This document shows positions 8,188-15,742 of a DNA stretch of 64,000 nucleotides, piece by piece. The DNA is from JAHBVL01 sp964461025. Its GTDB lineage: Bacteria > Chloroflexota > Chloroflexia > Thermomicrobiales > UBA6265. The stretch lies in the NCBI GenBank assembly GCA_964461025.1, contig CAYWSE010000005.1, forward strand, positions 14,679-78,678, read 5' to 3'. The translations under genes were made by a program, and so were the position numbers. The first letter of the stretch is position 1. Every line of letters starts with the position of its first letter. A model generated the notes under the pieces. It was given only the letters and a program-made list of their open reading frames with translations. It had not been told where the DNA came from and did no database searches.

Positions 8188-8643
8188 ATGAACAGCACGA
8201 TTGCCAACCCTTCTGATGCCGAAATCAGACGACTCCTGGAGGATGCGCGGACCATTGCCGTCGTTGGCTGGTCCGATCAGGAAGACCGCCCGAGCAACGA
8301 AACTGCCGTCTATTTGCGCAAGCAGGGGTATCGCGTTATTCCCGTCAATCCACGTCTGGCCGGCAAGTCGTTTGACGGCGAGCGTGTCTATGGATGCGTC
8401 ACAGAGGTTCCCGAGGCAGTCGATCTCGTCGACGTTTTTCGCCGCGCGGAGTTCACACCAGACCACGCGGCAAAGGCCGTCGAAGCCGGGGCGAAAGCGT
8501 TCTGGCTGCAGGTGGGCATCAAGAATGACGAGGCCGGTGCAATCGCCCAGGCCGGTGGATTGGTCTTCATCCAGAACCGCTGCACCCATCTCGAACACCT
8601 CCGGCTGATCAAGGGCTATCCTTTTCCACCACCTGAAGAATGA
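8188..8643 (+). CDS. CoA-binding domain protein (YccU-like)
   Basis: 151 residues forming a single Rossmann CoA-binding domain: TIAVVGWSDQEDRPSNETAVYL at the N-terminus, GYRVIPVNP, then VDLVDVFRRAEF and AKAFWLQVGIKNDEA, ending FIQNRCTHLEHLRL. These match the stand-alone family related to succinyl-CoA synthetase alpha subunits, which binds CoA or a nucleotide but has no settled reaction. The frame is open from 8011; I chose ATG 8188 because family members begin just before this domain. It is followed after 38 bases by the unknown gene 8682-9119. Confidence 0.85.
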   Translation: MNSTIANPSDAEIRRLLEDARTIAVVGWSDQEDRPSNETAVYLRKQGYRVIPVNPRLAGKSFDGERVYGCVTEVPEAVDLVDVFRRAEFTPDHAAKAVEAGAKAFWLQVGIKNDEAGAIAQAGGLVFIQNRCTHLEHLRLIKGYPFPPPEE

Positions 8644-8681
8644 CGAATCCGCGAATGCAAGGACTGGTTGAGGAGTAAACA

Positions 8682-9119
8682 ATGGTATTGCCAAAAATGG
8701 GCGCCAGCTACGTCATCAAGAAGTTCGCGGACGAGATCATGTCCGAACCCAAAGCGGCGATCGAATCGGCAATGGCTACCGCGCTCGATCCAGCTGCGCC
8801 CGCTCAGCCAGGCGCAGCGGCCGCGCGGCAATCGGCCGCAGGAACACAATCCCTTGTCGATGAATGGGATGGTCAATCGGTGTCCAATGAAGAAGGTGAG
8901 GTCATCGGCACCGCTCGCCGGGTGCGACAGGTGAATCTCTACGTCATCTCCGACAGCACTGCCGACCTGGCGAGTGAGCTGGAAACCTGCGTCCTCGACG
9001 AGGAGAGCCGGCGATTCTTTGTCCATGACGATCAGGGGCGCATCGTTGGGCTCGTCTATGCGCCTCATCCGGACAGAATGCCCGTCCGCGCCGAAGGATT
9101 CCGGGCGGATGACGTTTGA
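8682..9119 (+). CDS. Hypothetical protein, possibly cotranscribed with the CoA-binding gene
   Basis: 145 residues, start ATG with GAGGAG about 8 bases upstream. The N-terminal 35 residues look helical; an Ala/Pro/Gln-rich linker (about 38-58) leads to a C-terminal domain of alternating strands (VNLYVISDSTADLA, SRRFFVHDDQGRIVGLVYAPH). There is no signal peptide or membrane segment. I do not recognise the family. The short distance from 8643 suggests an operon. The stop codon is followed directly by the 210-bp heptamer array. Confidence 0.55.
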   Translation: MVLPKMGASYVIKKFADEIMSEPKAAIESAMATALDPAAPAQPGAAAARQSAAGTQSLVDEWDGQSVSNEEGEVIGTARRVRQVNLYVISDSTADLASELETCVLDEESRRFFVHDDQGRIVGLVYAPHPDRMPVRAEGFRADDV

Positions 9120-9120
9120 G

Positions 9121-9330
9121 GCACTGGGCACTGGGCACTGGGCACTGGGCACTGGGCACTGGGCACTGGGAGATCGTAACTGGTAACTGGTAACTGGTAG
9201 CTGGCAACTCGACTTCAGCGCTACGGACTCCGGACCCCGGGCTACGACCTTTGGACCAGGAACTGCGACTCCCGGAGTCCGGACTAGGGACTACGGACTA
9301 CGGACTTCGGACTTCGGATTTCGGACTACG
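9121..9330. repeat. Heptamer array: 30 consecutive 7-bp units
   Basis: From 9121 to 9330 the sequence divides without slippage into exactly 30 seven-base words. Seven perfect GCACTGG copies (9121-9169) come first, then GAGATCG, three TAACTGG, TAGCTGG and CAACTCG. A degenerate series follows, ending GACTACG, GACTACG, GACTTCG, GACTTCG, GATTTCG, GACTACG. A core ACT/CT at word positions 3-5 is the common element. The array starts right after the stop of 8682-9119 and ends where a REP-like palindrome pair begins (9336). It encodes nothing on either strand. Related 7-bp-phased tracts lie at 18801, 26406, 40580, 41954 and 58030. Confidence 0.85.
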
Positions 9331-9335
9331 AAAAT

Positions 9336-9477
9336 GTAGGCTCCGGCGCTCTGCCGGAGCGATCGGCCGCAGGTCGACAGGAGTCTCAACGAAGAAACCG
9401 CGTTGATCTCGAGACCGGCCCGGGCGAGACGGTAATGGCCATCCTGGCCATTCCTCCGGCAGAGCGCCGGAGGCTAC
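9336..9477. repeat. Inverted pair of GTAG-footed palindromes (REP/BIME-like)
   Basis: The left element is GTAG (9336-9339), then GCTCCGGC-GCTCT-GCCGGAGC (9340-9360). The right element is the inverted form, CCTCCGGC-AGAGC-GCCGGAGG (9453-9473), then CTAC (9474-9477). The two feet therefore point outward and the pair could fold into one long cruciform. Between them lies a further small palindrome, ATGGCC-ATCCT-GGCCAT (about 9435-9451). The left element recurs almost exactly at 41905-41929. A 5' GTAG next to an imperfect palindrome is the known architecture of REP elements handled by REP-associated tyrosine transposases. Confidence 0.7.
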
Positions 9478-9618
9478 GACAATCACATCCTTTTTCCGTG
9501 TAGTTGCGTGCCAAGCCTGCTGTCACGCTGCTGGCAGTCAATATGGCCAATTGCGGCGGCGATGCCTCGCCGTCTATCCTTGAGCATCAACTCCCGTTCG
9601 GAAAAGAGGGCCGGTCGG

Positions 9619-10875
9619 ATGTCGCGAACTGTTGACACTGCCAATGGAGTCCGGAAACCGCCGGTGACAGCCGCGGAGGTCGCTGCCGTCCGCCAACCGC
9701 TCACCTCCGCATCGCTCCTACCGCCGCGCGTCTATCACGATCCAGCGGTTCTCGACTACGAGATTGGCGAATGGTTCACCAAAGGGTGGTTGTGCATCGG
9801 CCGGGAAGAAGACATCGCCCTCTCCGGTCAGTATTACCTGCTCAAACTCTTCGACGAGAACCTGATCGTCGTGCGCGATCAACATGGTGACGTGAAGGCG
9901 TTCTTCAACTTTTGCCGTCACCGCGGCGCGACATTGGTCACCGAACAATCGGGACGCATTCCACGCTTTCAATGTCCCTACCACGCCTGGGTCTACGATC
10001 TCGACGGCGCCCTGCACAAACCACGATTCACCGATGTGCTCGACAACTTCGATCTCGACGAATGGGGGCTGGTGCCGGTCGCCGTCGATACCTGGCAGGG
10101 ATTCATCTTTCTCAATCTCGACGGCCGGGCCGGACCGTTGACCGATTTTCTCGCCGACATGGTCGGTTTTTTCAATCGCTTCGAGCTGGGTGCGCTGCGA
10201 AGGGGCGAATCGATCGAGTACGACGTTCGCGCCAACTGGAAAGCGATCATCGAGAACTACTCAGAGTGCTACCACTGTCCAGGTGTCCACCCTCAGCTCA
10301 ACCGAATCACGCCATACGACCTTGGAGATCTGATCGAAACCGACGGTCCATGGCGAGCCTCATGGATGCCGGTCGTCGGCGATCACGTCACCCTGACCAT
10401 GGATGGCCGTATGGAGGAACACGGGCGCGATCACCTGCCCGGCATGACCGAGGACGACCACAAAAAGATCTACTACTTCGTCGTCTGGCCGAATCTGTTG
10501 GTCAGTCTTCATCCCGACTATCTCCTCGTCCATCGTGCGGTTCCACTCGCTCCCGACCGGACCTGGATCACCTGTGAGTGGTTTTTCGATCCGGAAGATA
10601 TGGCCCGGCCAGATTTCGACCCCTCCGATGCCATCGAGTTCTGGGATCTGACGAACCGACAGGATTGGGAAGTCTGCGAGATGCAACAGACGGGCACGGC
10701 GTCGCGCGCGTACACTGCGGGCCGCTTCACTGCGATGGAAGGTGGCGTCTACGCTTTCGACCGCCATGTCGCCGACCGCTACGCCAACGACGGCGTGATC
10801 ACCGATCTCAACGATCTCGCCCGCGAGGAAGGAACCGAGCGTCTGATCGGTCGAAACAGAGTCCGGCGCGGCTAG
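9619..10875 (+). CDS. Rieske [2Fe-2S] ring-hydroxylating oxygenase, alpha subunit type
   Basis: 418 residues from ATG 9619, chosen over the open frame from 9508 because an AGAGGG site precedes it and the extra N-terminus is non-homologous. The Rieske cluster ligands are complete: CRH (Cys99, His101) and CPYH (Cys119, His122). The mononuclear iron site follows as ENYSECYHCPGVHP (His219 and His224), with a likely Asp ligand in TNRQDWEVCE near residue 356. Such enzymes insert O2 into aromatic rings or demethylate quaternary amines and need a reductase partner. No reductase or ferredoxin gene is adjacent, so the substrate is unknown. It is flanked by repeat DNA on both sides. Confidence 0.9.
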   Translation: MSRTVDTANGVRKPPVTAAEVAAVRQPLTSASLLPPRVYHDPAVLDYEIGEWFTKGWLCIGREEDIALSGQYYLLKLFDENLIVVRDQHGDVKAFFNFCRHRGATLVTEQSGRIPRFQCPYHAWVYDLDGALHKPRFTDVLDNFDLDEWGLVPVAVDTWQGFIFLNLDGRAGPLTDFLADMVGFFNRFELGALRRGESIEYDVRANWKAIIENYSECYHCPGVHPQLNRITPYDLGDLIETDGPWRASWMPVVGDHVTLTMDGRMEEHGRDHLPGMTEDDHKKIYYFVVWPNLLVSLHPDYLLVHRAVPLAPDRTWITCEWFFDPEDMARPDFDPSDAIEFWDLTNRQDWEVCEMQQTGTASRAYTAGRFTAMEGGVYAFDRHVADRYANDGVITDLNDLAREEGTERLIGRNRVRRG

Positions 10876-10888
10876 AGCGTCGTGCAAC

Positions 10889-10975
10889 AGTGTCATCCTG
10901 CTCCATGTTCGACGATCGCTGCAGGGAGCTTACCCCTGCGGCGGGAGATTCCTCGACAAGCTCGGAATGACGGGA
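10889..10975. repeat. Dispersed repeat with TCATTCCGAGC / AGGAATCTC ends
   Basis: On the minus strand the element reads CGTCATTCCGAGCTTGTCGA, then GGAATCTCCCGCCGCAGGGG, then an arm pairing GCAGGG with CCCTGC (10921-10939), and finally ATGGAGCAGGATGACAC. Similar ends occur at 37328-37360, 54647-54694 and 54853-54894. It lies just 3' of the Rieske gene and could act as its terminator. Confidence 0.6.
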
Positions 10976-11104
10976 ACTTTCTTCAGGAAAGACTATAGGG
11001 GGTCGCTCTAAACGACCCAATGACAGGCGATCCTGCCGGGCGTTTCATCCTCCTGTACACTATTGCATTCAGAGAGCGTCTGGCTTGGAGAAGCGCAAAT
11101 CCGC

Positions 11105-11344
11105 GTGACTGATCAATTGCGAGAAAGTGAATCTGACACTGCCGGTGCAGTCGCAAACGCAGTGGCTGCCATTGCGTCTCTGCCGCTCGATCAGCGCAAA
11201 GTCCTGACGGTCGCTGTCGCCAGCGATCTGACGTACGACGACATCGCCTCTCAGGGCGGATTCTCGAACGAGCAAGTGCTCAGCTGGATGCGTGACGGTC
11301 TGCACGCCATCGCCTCCGCGCTCGAAAACGCGGACCAGTCATGA
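11105..11344 (+). CDS. Sigma-70 region-4-like mini-protein, coupled to an anti-sigma factor
   Basis: 79 residues from GTG 11105; a TTG at 11063 would add 14 residues. Only a sigma region 4 (-35 recognition helix-turn-helix) is visible: SLPLDQRKVLTVAVASDL, then TYDDIASQGGFSNEQVLSWM and a final helix. Region 2 of a normal ECF sigma factor is absent and the upstream DNA is a dispersed repeat, so it is either a reduced regulator or the remnant of a truncated sigma gene. Its stop overlaps the start of the anti-sigma gene (ATGA at 11341-11344), so the two are translationally coupled. Confidence 0.6.
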   Translation: MTDQLRESESDTAGAVANAVAAIASLPLDQRKVLTVAVASDLTYDDIASQGGFSNEQVLSWMRDGLHAIASALENADQS

Positions 11345-12525
11345 GTGATATCCCCGATCTTCCTCCAGTGCTCGAGCGATTGCTCGGGTCCGGATACCAC
11401 GAGCAAATCGGCGCATTTGCGCTGGAGGCCTTGCCGCCTGAAGAGCGCATCGCGTTTGAAGCGCATCTGCGCGACTGCTGGCAGTGCCAGGACGAGTTGC
11501 CCGTTCTGCTGGATGCGGTTCGCGTGCTTCGCCGCGCAATCGTCCCCGACCGTGAACCAGTCGAACCGGCGGAGCCCATACCGGCGGAATCGACGACACA
11601 ACCACCGCCGCTGGCCGAGGAACCATCTGCCGTGGATGAGGCCGAAGTCGAAGTCGCTGAATCCATCGAAGAACAGGTCGGTGTCGCTGCCGGCGATTCC
11701 GGGGACGTCGCTGCAGCATCCGATACTCCGGTTGACCAGTCCGCCGGCGACGCCAACGATCTCGCCGCCGGTATTGCAGCTTCCAATACAGAAGCTGAGC
11801 AAACCAGTGAGTCCGCCCCGACCGTCAGTGAACTGCTGGATGAATTGCCGCCGGTCAATCAGGAACTGCTGACCGAATCCGAATCCCTCAAAAGCGAGAA
11901 TGCCGAGACACCAGCTCCAGCTTCGCGCGGGCGATTCCGCTCCAAGACTGCTCCCAGTGCGACCCAGGCCACAGTCGCCGCACCGGCGACCTCTGTGGCC
12001 GCCGCGCAGACACCGTCGAAGCTTCCCTGGATTCTGGGGGGACTCGGATTGTTGTTCGGCATCGGCTCGATCATCGCCGCGCTCGCCTTGGCCGAAACGA
12101 AGGGCAACCTGGAAGAGGAGATCTCGTTCCAGAACTCTCAAATCGCGGAGCTGAATGCCCAGCGCGACGCCTATCTCCAGCAAACCACCGCTATCACCTG
12201 GACGCTCGCTCCGACGACGCTGGGCACGCCAGGATCGGGCGGTATCGTCTACGCCGATCCCGCCGGAACTTCGGCGATTCTCTCGGTTTTCGGGATGGCT
12301 TCTCTCGGGAGTGATCAGGCGTATCAAGTCTGGTACAAACCGCCCGGTGATGCGTCCTCGGTTGCCGGTCCTGTGCTGACCCTTGATTCAGCTGGCAATG
12401 CTCTGGCGACCCTGCAACCGGATCTGAGTCCCTACGAAGCCATTGCGGTCACGATCGAACCGGCCGCCGGCAGCGAACTCCCTTCGACAAACCCCGTGCT
12501 TCAGGGACTCCTCGCCACGTCCTGA
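11341..12525 (+). CDS. RskA-family anti-sigma factor with zinc-finger N-terminus
   Basis: 394 residues in four parts. A cytoplasmic anti-sigma zinc finger carries HxxxCxxC (AHLRDCWQC, His42, Cys46, Cys49). Residues about 65-225 form an Ala/Glu/Pro-rich low-complexity linker, far longer than usual. One membrane span follows (about 229-251), then a short coiled coil (NLEEEISFQNSQIAELNAQR). The extracytoplasmic C-terminus has the RskA pattern YQVWYKPPGD ... VAGPVLTLDSAGNALATL. The family holds a cognate ECF sigma factor at the membrane until proteolysis releases it. Here the only coupled gene is a region-4-like fragment (11105-11344). Confidence 0.85.
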   Translation: MSDIPDLPPVLERLLGSGYHEQIGAFALEALPPEERIAFEAHLRDCWQCQDELPVLLDAVRVLRRAIVPDREPVEPAEPIPAESTTQPPPLAEEPSAVDEAEVEVAESIEEQVGVAAGDSGDVAAASDTPVDQSAGDANDLAAGIAASNTEAEQTSESAPTVSELLDELPPVNQELLTESESLKSENAETPAPASRGRFRSKTAPSATQATVAAPATSVAAAQTPSKLPWILGGLGLLFGIGSIIAALALAETKGNLEEEISFQNSQIAELNAQRDAYLQQTTAITWTLAPTTLGTPGSGGIVYADPAGTSAILSVFGMASLGSDQAYQVWYKPPGDASSVAGPVLTLDSAGNALATLQPDLSPYEAIAVTIEPAAGSELPSTNPVLQGLLATS

Positions 12526-12665
12526 CCACGGTACATCGCCTCGACAATGATGGCGCTCAACACAGCCGCTCTGCAGGGCCGGCCTCTCGCCAGCCCTGCT
12601 CACCGATAGCGATGATTGTCCAGTAGAGCAACAGGGCGCCGTTCCGACATGGACCTGGCGAGCGA

Positions 12666-12686
12666 GGGCGCCCACGATGGGCGCCC
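12666..12686. terminator. Bidirectional hairpin terminator between convergent genes
   Basis: A perfect 9-bp stem, GGGCGCCCA (12666-12674) and TGGGCGCCC (12678-12686), with a CGA loop. It sits between the ends of the anti-sigma gene (plus strand) and the cupredoxin gene (minus strand), where a shared bidirectional terminator is expected. A short T-rich tract (CTTGTT) follows on the plus strand. Confidence 0.7.
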
Positions 12687-12699
12687 CGCTTGTTGGGAT

Positions 12700-13884
12700 C
12701 TACTCGACGATCAGTCTCGCCGCCATGCGCCCGCCTTCGGGATCGCCATGCAGGATGCAGTAGTAGATGTACTCGCCTGGCGTGTCGAAGAGCACTTCGA
12801 ATTCCATGGGCAGCCCGAGCTGTGGGATACCCATGAAACCAGAGTTCACAAAGCCTGACCCACTCCACACATTCCCTCCGGACGGCAAGAAGGTCTCCAT
12901 GCTCTGAACCAGCTTTGGTGAACCGTCGGCGAATGTCTCTTCAATGGTATCAGCGGGAGCGGTTTCACCCTCGCCGAGGAAGGTCACCGTATGGGGCTCG
13001 CCTTCCGACTGATTGATGAAGCGGACCGAGTCGCCCGCCGCGATGGTCAGCACATCGGGCAGGAAACGCTGCACCCGAACCTGGGTCGGACCACCAGCGC
13101 CGGCGGCGACTTCCCACAGATTGCCGCCTTCCGATTTCGCCACTGGTTGCGGATCGCTGTACATCTCGATCTGAGCGAGACCGTCGGCCCGCAGCGTCTC
13201 GACCTGCTCCGCGGCAAGCGCATCGATGCCCGCCTGATCGAGTGGATAGGCGCTGCCGGCTTCCTGCACGATGACTTTCGCCTGCATCACGCTGGCGTGC
13301 GGGATGCACACGTACGGGAACTCGCCGGGCGCCGGGAAGCTCAGAATGACGGGCACGGACGGGTCGGAGAAGACATCAACCGGAGTGGTTACCAGCTGCG
13401 ATCCATCGACCGCCGTGCCGCCCGCGCCGGTCATGAGCAACGGATTGTAGATCAGCTTTGGCGGACCAGCGGGTGTGGCGTCGGCGGCGACTTCCGGGTC
13501 CGGAATGAAGATTCCCGGGAGTTCTTCAGGACCGGGAAAGGTCACCGTATGGAACATTGGCATGTCGTAGGCAAACCAGATCGAGTCGCCGGCATTGATC
13601 GTGATCTCACCCGGAAAGAACCCGTGGTACTCGACCATGGTGTCCATATCCATGCCTCCGATCACGACTTTCCAGAGGGTGCTGCCATCTTCCTGCGGTC
13701 CAGGAACCGGGCTGGCGGCGTGGTCCTGGTGTGCTGACGCAGGGAGAGCATTTGCAAACGCGGCCAGCCCGGCGACGCCAAGTCCAGTCGCGCTGACGCT
13801 CTTCAGCAGCTGGCGCCGGCCGAGTCCGAGCGCCAGCAATTGGTTCAGTTCCTGTCCATCGAACGGTGTTTGAAGATTTTCCAT
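12700..13884 (-). CDS. Tat-exported protein with two cupredoxin domains
   Basis: 394 residues. A twin-arginine motif (GRRQLLKSVSATG) and a hydrophobic stretch are followed by a His-containing linker. Two cupredoxin folds come next. In the first, His lies in MPMFHTVTFPG and the Cys/His/Met cluster in VCIPHASVM; in the second, His is in EPHTVTFLG and the cluster in YYCILHGDPEGGRM. Both type-1 copper sites thus look complete, which suggests a periplasmic or surface electron carrier or copper-binding protein. No oxidase is adjacent, but a NirK-type protein (52941) and a heavy-metal ATPase (26867) are in the window. The partner is unknown. Confidence 0.85.
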   Translation of the reverse strand: MENLQTPFDGQELNQLLALGLGRRQLLKSVSATGLGVAGLAAFANALPASAHQDHAASPVPGPQEDGSTLWKVVIGGMDMDTMVEYHGFFPGEITINAGDSIWFAYDMPMFHTVTFPGPEELPGIFIPDPEVAADATPAGPPKLIYNPLLMTGAGGTAVDGSQLVTTPVDVFSDPSVPVILSFPAPGEFPYVCIPHASVMQAKVIVQEAGSAYPLDQAGIDALAAEQVETLRADGLAQIEMYSDPQPVAKSEGGNLWEVAAGAGGPTQVRVQRFLPDVLTIAAGDSVRFINQSEGEPHTVTFLGEGETAPADTIEETFADGSPKLVQSMETFLPSGGNVWSGSGFVNSGFMGIPQLGLPMEFEVLFDTPGEYIYYCILHGDPEGGRMAARLIVE

Positions 13885-14011
13885 TTCAGTACATTCTCCT
13901 TAAGACGATTCGATTCCGACTTATCAACGTTTCGGTTGGATTCGATCGCGCCTCCTTTCGCTCCGGCTGCCCGACAAGCCAGGTCCGTGAACAACCTGGG
14001 ACCACACGTAT

Positions 14012-14031
14012 CCTGCGCCGGAAAGCGCAGG
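14012..14031. terminator. Hairpin 3' of the DprA-like gene
   Basis: A 7-bp stem, CCTGCGC (14012-14018) and GCGCAGG (14025-14031), with loop CGGAAA. It lies 60 bases beyond the stop of the leftward gene 14092-15099 and upstream of the cupredoxin gene, where a terminator is expected. No U-tract is present, so the call is tentative. Confidence 0.4.
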
Positions 14032-14091
14032 CGGGCATCCTCACTTTGACGTATTCGAACCAACGTAGTCCTGGAAAAGCCGGAGGTCGAG

Positions 14092-15099
14092 CTAGAGATT
14101 CAGTGTGCTCTGCACCGGGCGGGCGATGCCTGCATCCTGCTGATGCTGACGGGCAGCCGCGATCAGTTCCTCGAGATCAGCGGTGTCGTGGGGGATCGCG
14201 TCGATGGGATAGCCGCCGCGCTCGACGAGCGCCGTATTGCCCGGAGGAGCACCTTCGCCCATCCAGACCAGCAGCGGCGACCAGCTTCGGTCCAGATTGT
14301 CGACCGAGCCCTGCCACGTGCCACCCGTTCCTTCAGCAGTGGCGACAACGAAAGTGGCATCCGCGAGTGCGTGGATGTACCGGTTGCGAGCCATGGCGTT
14401 GCCAGTGACAAAACCGGTTGAGGGATGGACATGCGCCACCAGGGTGAGAAGACCATTTTCGATATGCGATCGCGCGTCGGGGCGCTGGGAGTCTTTTGCC
14501 AGATCGCCATGCAGAATGCCAAGTGCTTGTCTCTCGAGCTCCAGGGCGCCGGTCATGCCCCAACGGTCGCTACCGCGCGCGCCTCCGGAGACAACGAGGT
14601 ATCCGGCGGACGCGGACCGGCTGCCAATCTCGCGGGCAATCCCGGCAAGCTGATGATCGATGTTTCGGGAGCCAACGATTGCCGCTGAGGGTGTCTGGAT
14701 GAGCAGCTCGCGTTCGCCGCATCCGAAAATCACGGGTGGCGCCGACGTCTTGAGCCGGTCTCTCCAGCGTTGCGGATAGGCGTCGTCGAACCGGACAAGC
14801 GCCCAGAATCCGCGCCGCTCCAGTGCGTCCAGCGCCCCGGAAACCTGGTCTGCCCGGGAGGGGAGCTCGACGACGCGCTCGGCGAGTCTCGGTTTCAACC
14901 CGGCGCGGATCGCCGGACTCATTGCTGGGTCGAGGAGAGCAGCCGGCCTCATCCCTTGCCATTGCAGCCACTGCCCAACCTCGGACCACTCGATTGGACC
15001 AAGCGGCTCAGATCCAAACGTCCCGTAGCCACTGTGTGCGGTCGATGAGCATGCCGCTATCGTGGCGATACGATCGTCGTTCGATAGGGGAGGTTTCAT
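14092..15099 (-). CDS. Divergent DprA/Smf-like Rossmann-fold protein
   Basis: 335 residues from ATG 15099 (the frame is open to 15186). The DprA Rossmann core is visible: AIVGSRNIDHQLAG, LVVSGGARGSDRWG, then HPSTGFVTGNAMARNRYIHA, DATFVVATAEGTGGT and LLVWMGEGAPPGN. True DprA loads RecA on incoming single-stranded DNA during transformation. Here the usual AHxGAL after the glycine loop is replaced by RWGMTGAL, and the N-terminal SAM part is only weakly recognisable. No competence gene is adjacent. It may be a nucleic-acid- or nucleotide-sensing relative; neighbouring helicase-nuclease and EEP genes support a DNA-related role. Confidence 0.75.
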   Translation of the reverse strand: MKPPLSNDDRIATIAACSSTAHSGYGTFGSEPLGPIEWSEVGQWLQWQGMRPAALLDPAMSPAIRAGLKPRLAERVVELPSRADQVSGALDALERRGFWALVRFDDAYPQRWRDRLKTSAPPVIFGCGERELLIQTPSAAIVGSRNIDHQLAGIAREIGSRSASAGYLVVSGGARGSDRWGMTGALELERQALGILHGDLAKDSQRPDARSHIENGLLTLVAHVHPSTGFVTGNAMARNRYIHALADATFVVATAEGTGGTWQGSVDNLDRSWSPLLVWMGEGAPPGNTALVERGGYPIDAIPHDTADLEELIAAARQHQQDAGIARPVQSTLNL

Positions 15100-15229
15100 G
15101 AACCGTTCAGTACCTCTGAGTGTGATGCGCGTAATCTTCGCTGCAGCGATGGCGCGGATTCTGCGATGATCTGCGAATAATGACACTCACTGCGTGGACG
15201 TGAGGCATCGAGTGTCGAGGAAGACCACC

Positions 15230-15739
15230 ATGACGAATTCTGCCCCAACCTTCGAACGAGAACGGCCCAACCGGCTCCTGCGGATTGGATTCAAGATTCC
15301 GCCGCTCATTTATCACGGTCCGATCGCCAAGGGCCTCGCATCGCGGTGTGTGATCAAACTCACTGCCACCGGCCGTACGTCGGGGAGACCGCGCACCGTG
15401 TGCATCAGCGCGATGCCGGTCGATCAGGGATACGTTGTCTTTTCCGGGTTTGGCGTGGGATCGAACTGGTACCAGAATCTTCTCGCCAATCCCGGCGCAA
15501 CGATCCGGGTGGGTGGAACGACGCATGTCGTCCGGGCTGAGGTCGTTGCCGATCCGGAGCGGCGACGCAATCTGATGGTGCGGATGAAAGATCGTTCGGG
15601 CAGTTGCGGACCGCCGACATTCGTGCGGCCGCTGTTGCGATTGAGCCGCACATTCGACTATGACGCCGAAATCCAGATGGCTGTCGACCACGCCGAAGAG
15701 CTGCCAGTTGTGTTCCTGCGCATCAGCGATCACGCCTGA
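15230..15739 (+). CDS. Deazaflavin (F420)-dependent nitroreductase family protein
   Basis: 169 residues from ATG 15230, preceded by GAGGAAG; the open frame from 15194 is not needed. The family core is clear: LTATGRTSGRPRTVCISAM, then GYVVFSGFGVGSNWYQNLLANPG (the nitroreductase/Ddn signature around SNWYxNL) and a final strand ending LPVVFLRISD. Members are split-barrel proteins that use F420H2, or sometimes other flavins, to reduce quinones and nitro compounds. The gene is divergent from the DprA-like gene and ends 3 bases before the end of the convergent helicase gene. Confidence 0.85.
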   Translation: MTNSAPTFERERPNRLLRIGFKIPPLIYHGPIAKGLASRCVIKLTATGRTSGRPRTVCISAMPVDQGYVVFSGFGVGSNWYQNLLANPGATIRVGGTTHVVRAEVVADPERRRNLMVRMKDRSGSCGPPTFVRPLLRLSRTFDYDAEIQMAVDHAEELPVVFLRISDHA

Positions 15740-15742
15740 CGG

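Noticed and set aside
9121..9330. CRISPR array
   Set aside because: The units are 7 bp with no spacers and no cas genes are near.
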